Origin: an uncultured Jannaschia sp.
Lineage (GTDB): Bacteria; Pseudomonadota; Alphaproteobacteria; Rhodobacterales; Rhodobacteraceae
NCBI RefSeq assembly: GCF_947494025.1
Contig: NZ_CANLTQ010000015.1
Coordinates: forward strand, 1 to 60,965
Reading direction: 5' to 3'
Length of the DNA stretch: 60,965 nt
This document shows, piece after piece, positions 16,821-26,520 of this stretch. Every line of letters begins with the position of its first letter. Within the stretch, counting starts at the first letter, position 1. The notes below the pieces were generated by a model. The model ran no database searches and was not told where the DNA came from. It worked only from the letters and a program-made list of their open reading frames with translations. Position numbers and translations under genes: made by a program.

Positions 16821-17755
16821 TGACGCAGGTCGCCAACCGGCTCCTGGTGTCCATTCCGGTGCTCTTCGGGGTGCTGCTTCTCGGGTTCTTTCTTCTGATC
16901 CTCGTGCCCGGAGATCCGGCGATCGTGCTGGCCGGACCGATGGCCACGCCCGAGATCGTCGACGCCATCCGCGCGGATATGGGCCTCGACCGTCCCGTCC
17001 TGATACAGTTCGCAAGCTATCTGGGCCGGGTGTTGCAGGGCGACCTTGGCCGCTCGCTGATCTCCAACAAGACGGTCGTCTCCGAGCTCGCCGCCGCGAT
17101 CGGGCCGACCGCCGAGCTGATGCTGGCCTGCCTGATCTGGTCGATTCCGCTGGGCATCGCCATGGGCACGTTGGCCGCCGTCCATCGCGGCCGGCTGATC
17201 GACCGGATCATCATGGCGATCTCGGTGGCGGGCGTGTCGCTGCCGATCTTCTTCATCTGCCTGATCCTGATCCAGCTCGTGGGCGTGCACTGGCAGCTTC
17301 TACCCTTCATCGGCCGCGGCGGCCCGCTCTGGACGCTGGAGGGGCTGCGCCACGTCGCGCTGCCGGCTCTGTCGCTGGGCGCGATCTTCATCGGCCCGGT
17401 GGCGCGGATGACCCGGTCCTCGGTGCTGGAGGTCCTCAAGCTCGATCATGTCCGCACCGCCCGGGCGAAGGGCCTGAGCGAGCGGCGGGTGATCCTGCGG
17501 CACGGGCTGCGCAACGCGTTGATCCCGGTGGTGACGCTGGTGGGCCTGCAGGCCGGCTACCTGCTGGGCGGGGCCGTCGTGACCGAGAGCATCTTCTCCT
17601 ATCCCGGCCTTGGCCGGCTGGCCGTGGGCGCGATCCTGAGCTCGGACTTCCCGCTGGCGCAGGGGGCGATCCTGATCCTGGCGCTGGCCTTTATCCTCAT
17701 CAACATGATCGTGGACATCCTCTACGCACTGCTCGACCCGCGGGTGCAGGCATGA
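16817..17755 (+). CDS. Dpp/Opp-type ABC transporter permease (DppB-like)
   Basis: A 312-residue inner-membrane permease with six segments. It has the binding-protein-dependent signature near VLEVLKLDHVRTARAKGL and the DppB-type N-terminus followed by LVPGDPA. The start at 16817 overlaps the amidohydrolase stop. It pairs with the next gene to import a peptide-sized or small N-containing substrate bound by the lipobox-less binding protein at 18681. Confidence 0.88.
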   Translation: MMTQVANRLLVSIPVLFGVLLLGFFLLILVPGDPAIVLAGPMATPEIVDAIRADMGLDRPVLIQFASYLGRVLQGDLGRSLISNKTVVSELAAAIGPTAELMLACLIWSIPLGIAMGTLAAVHRGRLIDRIIMAISVAGVSLPIFFICLILIQLVGVHWQLLPFIGRGGPLWTLEGLRHVALPALSLGAIFIGPVARMTRSSVLEVLKLDHVRTARAKGLSERRVILRHGLRNALIPVVTLVGLQAGYLLGGAVVTESIFSYPGLGRLAVGAILSSDFPLAQGAILILALAFILINMIVDILYALLDPRVQA

Positions 17756-18639
17756 GCGCCGCCGCCGACGCCCCTCCGGCCGACGGGCCGGCACCGGGCC
17801 GGGCGTGGTGGCGGCGGCTCCTGTCCGATCCGCTCGCGCTGACCTCGGCGGTGTTCCTCGCGCTGGTGGTGCTCTCGGCCGTCGCGGCCCCGCTGATCGC
17901 GCCGCATGATCCCTTCGCCAGCTCGCGCAGCGTCATGCAGCCGCCGGTCTGGACCGACACGGGAAGCTGGGCGCATCCGCTGGGCACGGACGGACAGGGA
18001 CGGGATATGCTGTCCCGGTCGCTCTACGGCACGCGGCTGACCTTGCTGATCGGCGTGCTGTCGGTGGGGCTGGGTGGCGTCCTCGGTTCGATCCTGGGGC
18101 TGATGGCGGCCTTCAAGTCCGCGATCGACCCCTACGTGATGCGTGTCGTCGACGTGATGCTGTCCTTCCCGGCGATCCTGCTGGGCCTCGCGCTGGTCGC
18201 GGTGATGGGGCCGGGGGCATGGCCGGTGATCGTCGCGCTGGCCATCGCCACCGTTCCCGACTGCGCGCGCATCGCGCGCTCCATCGCCGTGAGCGTCATG
18301 AAGCAGGAATACATCGAGGCGGGCCGCGCGGTCGGCCTGTCCGACGCCGCCCTGTTCACGCGCTACCTGCTGCGCAACGCGATCTCCTCGATCATGATCT
18401 TCATCTCGCTGCGCTTCGGACAGGTCATCCTGATCGGGGCGGCGCTGTCGTACCTTGGCCTCGGCGCCCGTCCGCCCGTGGCGGAGCTTGGCATGATGGC
18501 GGCGCAGGGCCGCGATTTCCTGCTCTTCGCGCCGCATATCGCGGTCATCCCCTCGGTGCTGATCTTCCTCATCGTGCTGACGGCGAACGTGCTGGGCGAC
18601 GCGCTGCGCGATGTGCTCGACCCGCGATTGCGGGGTTGA
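17752..18639 (+). CDS. Dpp/Opp-type ABC transporter permease (DppC-like)
   Basis: A 295-residue permease of the OppC/DppC family. It has an N-terminal OppC_N segment, then HPLGTDGQGRDMLSR, which is typical of DppC, and the EAA-type loop QEYIEAGRAVGLSDAALF. It overlaps the DppB-like gene by four bases. It completes the membrane channel. Confidence 0.88.
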   Translation: MSAAADAPPADGPAPGRAWWRRLLSDPLALTSAVFLALVVLSAVAAPLIAPHDPFASSRSVMQPPVWTDTGSWAHPLGTDGQGRDMLSRSLYGTRLTLLIGVLSVGLGGVLGSILGLMAAFKSAIDPYVMRVVDVMLSFPAILLGLALVAVMGPGAWPVIVALAIATVPDCARIARSIAVSVMKQEYIEAGRAVGLSDAALFTRYLLRNAISSIMIFISLRFGQVILIGAALSYLGLGARPPVAELGMMAAQGRDFLLFAPHIAVIPSVLIFLIVLTANVLGDALRDVLDPRLRG

Positions 18640-18680
18640 ACGACCGGACCGAAACCACGCCGACAGGAAAAGGAACCGCC

Positions 18681-20249
18681 ATGAAGATCCTACTTGCCAC
18701 CGGGGCGATGCTCCTCGGCGCCGGGCTCGCCCAGGCGCAGGAGATCACGATCGTCCGCGAGGTCGACAGCAACAACTACGACCCGCACAAGACCACGTCA
18801 CGCGCGGCGTCCGAAGTGCTGTTCATGATCGGCGACACACTCGTCTCGCTGGCCCCGGACATGCTGACCGTCGAGCCCGGCCTTGCCGAGAGCTGGGAGG
18901 TCAGCGAGGACGGCACCCTCTACACCTTCAAGCTGCGCGAGGACGTGCAGTTCTGCGACGGCAAACCGATGACGGCCGAGGACGTGGTCTATTCGGTGGA
19001 GCGCTGGATCGATCCCGACACGTCCTCGCCCGTCGCCTGGCGGGCCGGCGATGTCGAGAGCGTGACGGCCACGGACGACTATACCGTCGAATACAAACTC
19101 TCCGCCCCCTTCTCGGAGCTGCTCTACCAGCTGACCCAGAGCTTCGGCACCATTGTCGACCAGGCGAATGTCGAAGCGCTCGGCGACGATTTCGGCGTCA
19201 CCGGGTTCAACGGCACCGGGCCGTTCTGCTGGGTCGAATGGACGCCGCGCGACAAGATGATCATCGAGCGTCACGACGCCTATACCTGGGGGGCGCCGTT
19301 CCACGACAACCAGGGTCCCGCCTCGATGGAGCGGATCACCTGGCAGATCGTCCCAGAGGAGAACACCCGGACGGTCGCCGTCCTGACCGGCCAGAGCGAA
19401 ATCAGTCAGTACGTCCCCTATATCGCGCTGGAGCAGCTGAAAGGGGCGCCCAATGTCGAGGTGGTGCAGTCCGATCTGGCCTTCTGGACCTATTTCATGG
19501 GCTTCAAGATCGACAAGGAGACCGTGTCGGACCCGGCGGTGCGCCGCGCGATCAACCTTGCCGTCAACCAGGAGGCGATGGCCGAGGATCTGTTCTTCGG
19601 TGTCGTGCAGCCGGCCTATTCCTATGTCAGCCAGGAGGCGCTCGACTGGGACGCGTCGCTCGACGACACGCTGCTGAAGTTCGACCCCGAGGAGGCCAAC
19701 CGCATCCTCGACGAGGCCGGATGGGCGCGCGGCGACGACGGCGTCCGCGCGAAGGACGGCGTGCGGCTGGCGCCGACGGCCTATGTCTTCGCTGGCTCCG
19801 GCTGGGCCAAGCTCTCCGAGGCGGTGCAGGCCTATCTGCGCGAGATCGGGGTCGACATGCAGATCCAGGCCTTCGACGCGACGGTCGCCTGGGGCAAGCT
19901 CGCCACGCAGGAATTCGACATGTTCGGGATGTCCTATCCCTACGTGTCCTCCGGCGATGCGCTGAACCTCTACTTCCGCAGCGAGAACATGCCCACGCCG
20001 AACCGGATGAACTGGAACGACGCCAGGACCGACGAATTGCTGCTGGCCGGCGCGACGGCGATCACGGACGAGACGCGGGCCGACAGCTACGCTCAGGTAC
20101 TGAAGATCGTGCACGACGCAGCGCTCTGGCTGCCGCTCTATCACGAGCCGATGGTGATCGCGCAGTCCACCGAACTGGAGACGGTGACGCCGCACAACAT
20201 CTACGGCGCCGGTCTCTACAAGGGCCTCGACCTGAAGTTCGCCGAGTGA
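18681..20249 (+). CDS. ABC transporter substrate-binding protein, SBP_bac_5 family
   Basis: A 522-residue periplasmic binding protein of the DppA/OppA type. The ATG at 18681, with AAAGGAA upstream, begins a signal peptide (MKILLATGAMLLGAGLAQA). Family features include VEPGLAESWEVSEDGTLYTF and LREDVQFCDGKPMTAEDVVYS. The ligand is unknown; the surrounding hydrolases suggest a cyclic amide or carbamoylated compound rather than a peptide. It lies between the permeases and the second amidohydrolase. Confidence 0.88.
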   Translation: MKILLATGAMLLGAGLAQAQEITIVREVDSNNYDPHKTTSRAASEVLFMIGDTLVSLAPDMLTVEPGLAESWEVSEDGTLYTFKLREDVQFCDGKPMTAEDVVYSVERWIDPDTSSPVAWRAGDVESVTATDDYTVEYKLSAPFSELLYQLTQSFGTIVDQANVEALGDDFGVTGFNGTGPFCWVEWTPRDKMIIERHDAYTWGAPFHDNQGPASMERITWQIVPEENTRTVAVLTGQSEISQYVPYIALEQLKGAPNVEVVQSDLAFWTYFMGFKIDKETVSDPAVRRAINLAVNQEAMAEDLFFGVVQPAYSYVSQEALDWDASLDDTLLKFDPEEANRILDEAGWARGDDGVRAKDGVRLAPTAYVFAGSGWAKLSEAVQAYLREIGVDMQIQAFDATVAWGKLATQEFDMFGMSYPYVSSGDALNLYFRSENMPTPNRMNWNDARTDELLLAGATAITDETRADSYAQVLKIVHDAALWLPLYHEPMVIAQSTELETVTPHNIYGAGLYKGLDLKFAE

Positions 20250-20313
20250 TCCCGACCCGGCCGCCGCGCCAGGCGGCGGCCGGACTCTTCCTCCGACCCG
20301 AAGCAGGAAAACC

Positions 20314-21747
20314 ATGCCCGTCACCGTCATCCGAAACGCCGCCTGGATCGTCGCCCACGATGCCGCGCGCGGAGGTCACACCTATCTGCGCGACGGGGAC
20401 GTCGCTTTCGACGACGACCGCATCGTTCATGTCGGCGGTCCCTATGACGGCCCCGTCGCGACCGAAATCGACGGGCGCGGCCGGCTGGTCTCGCCGGGCC
20501 TCGTCAACATCCATTCGCATCCCTCCTCGGAGGCGATGAACAAGGGGATGCTGGACGAGCTGGGCTCGCCGCGGCTGGGCATGTCGTCGCTCTACGAGTT
20601 CATGCCGCTGTTCCGGCCCGACGACGAGGGACGCCGCGCCTGCGTCGAGGTCACCTATTCGGAACTCCTCCGCTCCGGCGTCACGACCCTCGTCGACCTC
20701 TCGGTCGCCTGGGACGGCTGGATCGACACGTTCGCGGCCTCCGGTCTGCGCGGGGTCGTCGGCCCGATGTACCGCTCCGCCGCCTGGGGCACGCGGAACG
20801 GCCATGTCGTGGAGTACGAATGGAGCGCGGATGGCGGGCGCGCCGCGATGGACGAAGCCGTCGCCACGGTCGATGCGGCCATCGCCCACCCGTCGGGGCG
20901 GCTGTCGGGCATGATCTGCCCCAGCCAGATCGACACCTGCACGGCCGAGCTCATCGCCGACAGCTTCGCGCTGGCGCAGGAGCGGGGGCTGCCCTTCCAG
21001 ATCCACGCCGCGCAATCGGTCGTCGAGTTCCAGGAGATCACCCGCCGCCACGGCGTGACGCCCTTCGAGTGGCTGGACGGGCTCGGGGTGCTGAAGCCCG
21101 GCGCGATCATCGGCCACGGCATCTTCCTCAACGATTACGGCCATGTCTTCTGGCCCGAGGCCGACGATTTCGGCCTGCTCCAGCGTTCGGGCGCGGCGAT
21201 CGCGCATTGCCCCACCGTGTTCCAGCGGCGCGGCATCACCATGAACACCGTGGGCCGCTACATCCGGGGCGGCATCCCGGTGGGGATCGGGACCGACACC
21301 TATCCGCACAACATGCTCGAGGAGCTGCGCAACGCTCTCTATCTGAGCCGCGTCGTCTCGAAGAACCCCTACGACCTGCGCACCTCCGACATTTTCGACG
21401 CGGCCACGCTGGGCGGCGCGTCGATCCTCGGGCGCGACGACATCGGGCGGCTGGCACCCGGGGCCAAGGCCGATCTGTTCCTGGCGGACATCGCCGACCC
21501 GGCGATGATGCCGGTGCGCGACCCGCTGCGCTCGCTGATCTACGTCGCCGCCGAACGCGCGGTGCGCGACGTCTTCGTGGACGGGCGCCACGTGGTCGTC
21601 GACGGCGAGGTTCCGGCCTTCGACCTTCCCGACGCTTTGGCGCGACTGGAGGCGGCGCAGCGCCGCGCGGAGGCGGCATTCCAGGGGCTCGACTATGCGG
21701 GGCGTCGCCACGACGAAGTCTCCCCGATGGTCTATCCCGCCGCATGA
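20314..21747 (+). CDS. amidohydrolase of the chlorohydrolase/guanine-deaminase group
   Basis: A 477-residue Amidohydro_1 enzyme (AtzA/TrzN/SsnA-like). Metal ligands are visible: NIHSHP (HxH at 67-69), FQIHAAQ, and GIGTDTYPHN with the catalytic Asp. Such enzymes deaminate or dechlorinate N-heterocycles or open cyclic amides. It is preceded by an AGCAGGAAAA ribosome-binding region, and its stop overlaps the DppD-like ATPase start. Its position inside the transporter operon argues that it acts on the imported compound. Confidence 0.85.
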   Translation: MPVTVIRNAAWIVAHDAARGGHTYLRDGDVAFDDDRIVHVGGPYDGPVATEIDGRGRLVSPGLVNIHSHPSSEAMNKGMLDELGSPRLGMSSLYEFMPLFRPDDEGRRACVEVTYSELLRSGVTTLVDLSVAWDGWIDTFAASGLRGVVGPMYRSAAWGTRNGHVVEYEWSADGGRAAMDEAVATVDAAIAHPSGRLSGMICPSQIDTCTAELIADSFALAQERGLPFQIHAAQSVVEFQEITRRHGVTPFEWLDGLGVLKPGAIIGHGIFLNDYGHVFWPEADDFGLLQRSGAAIAHCPTVFQRRGITMNTVGRYIRGGIPVGIGTDTYPHNMLEELRNALYLSRVVSKNPYDLRTSDIFDAATLGGASILGRDDIGRLAPGAKADLFLADIADPAMMPVRDPLRSLIYVAAERAVRDVFVDGRHVVVDGEVPAFDLPDALARLEAAQRRAEAAFQGLDYAGRRHDEVSPMVYPAA

Positions 21748-22739
21748 GCGCGCCCGGCGACGCCCCGCTGCTGGAGGTCAGGGATCTCGAGGTCGAGTTC
21801 CGCATCGACGGCCATGCGCAACGCGCCGTGCAGGGCGTCAGCTTCACCCTGCATCGCGGCCGCACGCTGGGCGTGGTGGGCGAGTCGGGCTGCGGCAAGT
21901 CGGTGACGTCGCTCGCGATCATGCGCCTTCTGCCCCAGCCCCCCGGCCGCTACGCGGGCGGGTCGATCCGCTTCGATGGGCAGGAGCTGCTCGAACTGCC
22001 CGAGCGCGAGATGCGGCGCCTGCGCGGCGGGCGGATCGGCATGATCTTCCAGGAGCCGATGACCTCGCTCAACCCGGTCTATACCTGCGGCGACCAGATC
22101 ATCGAGAGCCTCAGGCAGCAATCCGGCCTCGACGCCGCCGCGGCACGTGCCCGGGCGGTGGAGCTTCTCGACCTCGTGGGCCTGCCCTCACCGGCGAGCC
22201 GGGTCGACGACTACCCGCACCAGCTCTCCGGCGGGCAGCGACAAAGGGTGATGATCGCGCTGGCGCTGGCGAACGATCCCGACCTCCTGATCGCGGACGA
22301 GCCGACGACGGCGCTCGACGTGACGATCCAGGCGCAGATCCTCGACCTGATGGGCGACCTGCGCCGGCGGACCGGCGCCGCCGTCCTTCTGGTCACCCAC
22401 GACCTCGGCGTCGTGGCGCAGACCTGCGAGGACGTGGTGGTGATGTATGCCGGCCGCATCGTGGAGCGGGCGCCGGTCGCCGCGCTCTTCGCCGATCCAC
22501 AGCATCCCTACACGATCGGCCTGATGGCGGCCGTGCCCCGCATCGACGCGGCCGTCGGACGGCTCGAGACCATCCCCGGCACGGTGCCGCCGCCCTGGGC
22601 CCGGATCGCGGGCTGCCGCTTCGCCTCGCGCTGTCCGCTGGCGACGGATCAGTGCCGCGCCGAGGATCCGCCGCTGCGCGACCTCAGCCCCGGCCACGGC
22701 GTCGCCTGCTGGCGCGCGCCGATCGAGGCGGCGGCATGA
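21744..22739 (+). CDS. oligopeptide-type ABC transporter ATPase (DppD-like)
   Basis: A 331-residue ATPase with Walker A GESGCGKS, signature [15 protein letters not shown] and Walker [14 protein letters not shown]. The C-terminal oligo_HPY extension carries the cysteine cluster ([14 protein letters not shown]) that may bind an Fe-S cluster in this family. It starts at the ATG overlapping the amidohydrolase stop. It works with the DppF-like ATPase that follows. Confidence 0.9.
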   Translation: MSAPGDAPLLEVRDLEVEFRIDGHAQRAVQGVSFTLHRGRTLGVVGESGCGKSVTSLAIMRLLPQPPGRYAGGSIRFDGQELLELPEREMRRLRGGRIGMIFQEPMTSLNPVYTCGDQIIESLRQQSGLDAAAARARAVELLDLVGLPSPASRVDDYPHQLSGGQRQRVMIALALANDPDLLIADEPTTALDVTIQAQILDLMGDLRRRTGAAVLLVTHDLGVVAQTCEDVVVMYAGRIVERAPVAALFADPQHPYTIGLMAAVPRIDAAVGRLETIPGTVPPPWARIAGCRFASRCPLATDQCRAEDPPLRDLSPGHGVACWRAPIEAAA

Positions 22740-23812
22740 GCCCGGTGCTGCGGGTCCGGGGCCTGACCAAGCATTTCCCGGTTCGTCGCGGCATGCTGCG
22801 GCGGGTGGTGGGGACGGTCCAGGCCGTCACCGATGTGAGCTTCGATCTGGCCGAGGGCGAGACCCTCGCCATCGTGGGCGAGTCGGGCTGCGGAAAGTCC
22901 ACCATCGGGCGCAGCCTCCTGCGCTTGATCGAGCCCACCTCCGGCGCGGTCTCGCTCGACGGGGAGGATGTGATGGCGCTCGACGCGCGTGGCCTGCGTG
23001 ACATGCGCAAGCGGATGCAGATCATCTTCCAGGATCCCTACGGCTCGCTCAATCCACGCATGAGCGTAGCCGAGACCCTGGCCGAGCCGCTGCGCCTGCA
23101 CGGCCTCGCCGGTCCCGACGACGTCGATGCAAAGGTCGCCGAGCTTCTCGAAACCTGCGGCTTGCAGCCCTGGCATGCCGGGCGGTTCCCGCACGAGTTC
23201 TCCGGCGGGCAGCGGCAGCGGGTCGGCATCGCGCGGGCGCTCGCCACGCGCCCCCGGGTGATCGTCTGCGACGAGCCGGTCTCGGCGCTGGACGTCTCGG
23301 TGCAGGCGCAGATCGTCAATCTGTTGCAGGACCTGCAGGCGGAGTTCGGCATCGCCTACGTTTTCATCAGCCACGACCTTGCCGTGGTGCGTCACATGGC
23401 GGCGCGGGTGGCGGTGGTCTATCTGGGCCGGGTGGTCGAGCTGGCCGCGGCATCCGATCTCTTCGCCGCCCCGCGCCATCCCTATACCCGCTCTCTTATC
23501 GCCGCGGCGCCGCGGCCGGACCCGGACGCGCCGGTCGATCGCCAGCAGGTGGCGGGCGACCTGCCTTCGGCGCTCGCGCCGCCGCCTGGCTGTGCCTTCC
23601 ATCCCCGCTGTCCCATGGCCGAGGCCCGCTGCCGCATCGACCGGCCGGAGCTGCGCCGGGTCGGCGGGTCGGAGGTGGCATGCCACTTCGCCGAACGCGC
23701 CCCGGACCGGAGCCCGGCGGTCGAGCGAACGCGATCCGACGCCTTGCGCAAGCGCCTCGCCGTGCTGCAGGCCGCACGGGACAACACAGCGGAGGATGCA
23801 GCCCATGCCTGA
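22736..23812 (+). CDS. oligopeptide-type ABC transporter ATPase (DppF-like)
   Basis: A 358-residue ATPase with Walker [22 protein letters not shown] (the Q-loop region), [15 protein letters not shown] and VCDEPVSALDVSVQAQI. The C-terminal oligo_HPY motif (PGCAFHPRCPMAEARC) is followed by a tail of about 40 residues. The start overlaps the DppD-like stop and the end overlaps the ThDP enzyme start by 8 bases. The transporter is therefore complete: binding protein, two permeases and two ATPases. Confidence 0.9.
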   Translation: MSPVLRVRGLTKHFPVRRGMLRRVVGTVQAVTDVSFDLAEGETLAIVGESGCGKSTIGRSLLRLIEPTSGAVSLDGEDVMALDARGLRDMRKRMQIIFQDPYGSLNPRMSVAETLAEPLRLHGLAGPDDVDAKVAELLETCGLQPWHAGRFPHEFSGGQRQRVGIARALATRPRVIVCDEPVSALDVSVQAQIVNLLQDLQAEFGIAYVFISHDLAVVRHMAARVAVVYLGRVVELAAASDLFAAPRHPYTRSLIAAAPRPDPDAPVDRQQVAGDLPSALAPPPGCAFHPRCPMAEARCRIDRPELRRVGGSEVACHFAERAPDRSPAVERTRSDALRKRLAVLQAARDNTAEDAAHA

Positions 23813-25355
23813 GACACCCGAGATGAACGGCGCCGAGAGCGTGGTGCGGTCGCTGCACGCGGCCGGGGTGAACGTGTGCTTCGCCAATCCCGGGACGTCG
23901 GAGATGCAGTTCGTGGACGCGCTGGACCGGACCGGCCTGATGCGCTGCGTGCTGTGCCTGTTCGAGGGCGTGGCGACGGGCGCCGCCGACGGCTATGCGC
24001 GCATGGCGGGGATGCCGGCGGTGACGCTTCTGCACCTCGCGCCCGGACTGGCCAATGCCGGGGCCAACATGCACAACGCGCGCAAGGCCCAGACGCCGAT
24101 GGTCAACCTGGTCGGGGACCACGCGCTGCGGCATCGCGGCTACGACGCGCCCCTGACGGCGGATGTGGAAGGGGCGGCGGCGCCCTTTTCGGACTGGGTG
24201 CGCACGGCGACGGGGCCGGACAGCTTCGCCGCCGACGCGATGGCCGCGCTGGCGGCGGCGCTTTCGCGGCCGGGCAAGGTCGCCACCCTGATCGCGCCCG
24301 CCGATATCGGCTGGGAGGCAGGGGGCGTGCTGGCCCCGCCGCCCGCCGCACCGGCCTTCGCCGCGCTGGAGGAGGGCGTCGTCGCGCGCGCCGCCGGGAT
24401 GCTGGGACCCGACACGGTGATCCTGGTCGGCGGAGGGGTGCTCGAATCGCCGGACGCGCTGGCGCGGCTCAACGGCATCTGCGCGGCGACGGGGGCCAGC
24501 TTGCGCGCGCCGACCTCCAACCGGCGGATCGAGCGCGGGGCAGGGCGGGCCGGGATCTCGAAGGTTCCCTATCCGATCGACCAGGCGCTCGACGCGCTGC
24601 GGCCCTTCCGCCGCGCCGTGCTGATCGAGACGGTGCCGCCCGTGGCCTTCTTCGCCTATCCCGGCCGGCCGAGTCTGCTGCTGCCCGAAGGCTGCGAGAC
24701 CGTCACGCTCGCGGGCCGCGACGGCGACGGGCCGGCGGCGGTGGCCGCGCTGGCGGACCATGTCGGCGCCGATCCCGTCATTCCCGAGACGACGCGGCCG
24801 GCGCCTCCCGCCCCCGGCCCGATCACGCCGGAGGCGCTGGCGGCCGCCGTGGCCCACGCGCTGCCCGGGGGGGCGATCATCTGCGACGAGAGCCTGACCG
24901 GCGGCCGCGCGCTCTGGGGGGCGACCGAGGGCGCCGCGCCGCATTCCTGGATCTCGCTCACCGGCGGGGCCATCGGCGACGGCATCCCCATGGCGCTCGG
25001 CGCGGCGGTGGCCTGCCCGGACCGGCCGGTCCTTTCCCTGCAGGCGGACGGCTCGGCGATGTACACCATCCAGGGGCTGTGGAGCCAGGCACGCGAGAGG
25101 GCCAACGTCACGACGGTGATCCTCGCCAATCGCAGCTACCAGATCCTCAAGGCCGAGCTGACCGCCGTGGGGGCCAATCCCGGACGCTCCGCCCTCGACA
25201 TGCTGAACCTCGACCGGCCCGATCTCGATTTCGTCGCGCTGGCCCGCGGCATGGGCGTGCCCGGCCGCCGCGTCGAGGATGCCGTCGAGCTGCAACATGC
25301 CATCGCCGCCGCCATGGCGGAACCCGGCCCGTATCTGATCGAGGCGGCCATGTAG
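23805..25355 (+). CDS. thiamine-diphosphate-dependent enzyme (acetolactate synthase large-subunit-like)
   Basis: A 516-residue ThDP enzyme of the IlvB/benzoylformate-decarboxylase superfamily. The N-terminal pyrimidine-binding domain shows the glutamate in CLFEGVATGAADGYARM. The C-terminal domain has ISLTGGAIGDGIPMALG and a ThDP/Mg motif QADGSAMYTIQG ... LANRSY, where GDGS is replaced by ADGS. GGAGGA lies 8 bases before the ATG. It could decarboxylate or carboligate a 2-oxo acid produced by the pathway. True acetolactate synthase is less likely because no small subunit is present. Confidence 0.8.
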   Translation: MPETPEMNGAESVVRSLHAAGVNVCFANPGTSEMQFVDALDRTGLMRCVLCLFEGVATGAADGYARMAGMPAVTLLHLAPGLANAGANMHNARKAQTPMVNLVGDHALRHRGYDAPLTADVEGAAAPFSDWVRTATGPDSFAADAMAALAAALSRPGKVATLIAPADIGWEAGGVLAPPPAAPAFAALEEGVVARAAGMLGPDTVILVGGGVLESPDALARLNGICAATGASLRAPTSNRRIERGAGRAGISKVPYPIDQALDALRPFRRAVLIETVPPVAFFAYPGRPSLLLPEGCETVTLAGRDGDGPAAVAALADHVGADPVIPETTRPAPPAPGPITPEALAAAVAHALPGGAIICDESLTGGRALWGATEGAAPHSWISLTGGAIGDGIPMALGAAVACPDRPVLSLQADGSAMYTIQGLWSQARERANVTTVILANRSYQILKAELTAVGANPGRSALDMLNLDRPDLDFVALARGMGVPGRRVEDAVELQHAIAAAMAEPGPYLIEAAM

Positions 25356-25384
25356 GCGCCCCCCACCAGCAAGGAGAGACAGAC

Positions 25385-25854
25385 ATGTTCCGGACCGCCG
25401 CCCTGTCGCTCGCGCCGCCGCCGCACCCCATGCCATGACGACGCTGTCGGACGAGGTGGAGGGCGTCGTCGTCGATCTGCCTACCAGGATCGGCGCGCGC
25501 GTCGGCACCGGGATGGAGATCGTTGCCACCCGGTCCTCCGGCATCCTGCCGGATCCCGCCGCGGGCACCTGCGATTTCGCCGTCGCGCCCATGACCGGGG
25601 CGCGGGCGGCGAACCTCCTGCGCTTCGAGGGCTTCCGGTTCGTCGCGGCCGAAACCGAGCCGGTGGAAATGCCGCGTGGGCTCGCGGACCGGAGCATCGC
25701 GGTCAACGAGGGCTTGGTCGACCGTTTCCCGCGCGCGGGCGTCCGCTCCGGGGATCGGCTGGACGGTCGAGGGCTACGGCACCAATTCCGATGCCGGATC
25801 GGCACGCCCCCGCGAGAGGCGTGTACGCGAACCTTTCGGGAGCAGATCGGGTGA
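25385..25854 (+). pseudogene. decayed amino-acid ABC substrate-binding protein
   Basis: A good ribosome-binding site (AAGGAGA) precedes an ATG whose frame encodes a signal-peptide-like start (MFRTAALSLA) and stops after 17 codons at 25438. The next open frame, from 25435, carries recognisable SBP_bac_3 landmarks: a VDLPTRIGARVG segment and AGTCDFAVAPMTGARAANL, corresponding to AGKCDFAVASMTITPERA of living homologues. Its ends are scrambled. It is a dead gene that has stayed open through high GC content. Confidence 0.65.
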
Positions 25855-25857
25855 GTG

Positions 25858-26505
25858 ATGGAGGCCTTCCCCGGCACACCTTTCAACCCGCGCATCGCCG
25901 CAGAATATGCCCCGAACATCCCGGCGGGGGCGCTGATCCCGGTGATCCTCTTGCTCCTGATCGTAGTCTGCGGCGCGGGGGTCGGCACGGCGCCCGCCTA
26001 CCGCGGATCCGACCGGTTGCACCCGGTCGAGACGGTGGTCGTGGTCCATGCGTCCGTGTTTCGGGTGCTGCCGCCGGTCGTACCGATCCTTCTGGTGTTC
26101 TTCGAGCTTCCGATTGTCGATGTCGTCCTTTCGGCCCCGACGGTGCTGTTCGTCGCGCCTGGCGCGTTCGCCGGGGAGATCGTCCGGTCTGGCATCACCC
26201 CGCATGGCCAACGGGAGGCGGCGTGCTCCTCCGGCCCGGACACTGGCGTGGCGCTTCTTCACGTGACCTCGACGCAGGCGGCACGCGACGCGCTGCCCGA
26301 CCCGATGTCGAACGGGGTGGGAATCGCGAAGCCGATCTCCCTCGCCTCGGGCGTCTCGCCGGGCGGGATGCCGCACGCCGCCGGCCTCGTGCGCTCGCTG
26401 AGCGACAACGTCTCGCCGCTCGTGCTCGCGGCGGGGATCCATCTCGCGCCGCTCTGGCCGGCGATCCGTCCGATCGCCCGGTCCGAGCGTCGCATCGCCA
26501 CCTGA
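25858..26505 (+). pseudogene. decayed amino-acid ABC permease (HisM/GlnP type)
   Basis: An open frame of 215 codons whose product is still legible as a polar-amino-acid permease. VFRVLPPVVPILLVFFELPIV matches the conserved RGTPLLVQLFF region, and GAFAGEIVRSGI then HGQREAA match the GAYxAEIxRxGIxxIPxGQxEAA loop. The C-terminal part matches only in outline. Conserved residues are lost in several places and hydrophobic segments are broken, so a functional membrane protein is unlikely. It follows the decayed binding protein and no ATPase gene remains. Confidence 0.65.
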
Positions 26506-26520
26506 GGAGGAACCGGACCT

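Noticed and set aside
23805-25355. ilvB (acetolactate synthase) as the identity of the ThDP enzyme
   Set aside because: There is no regulatory subunit gene, the metal motif is altered and the context is catabolic, so only the superfamily is given.
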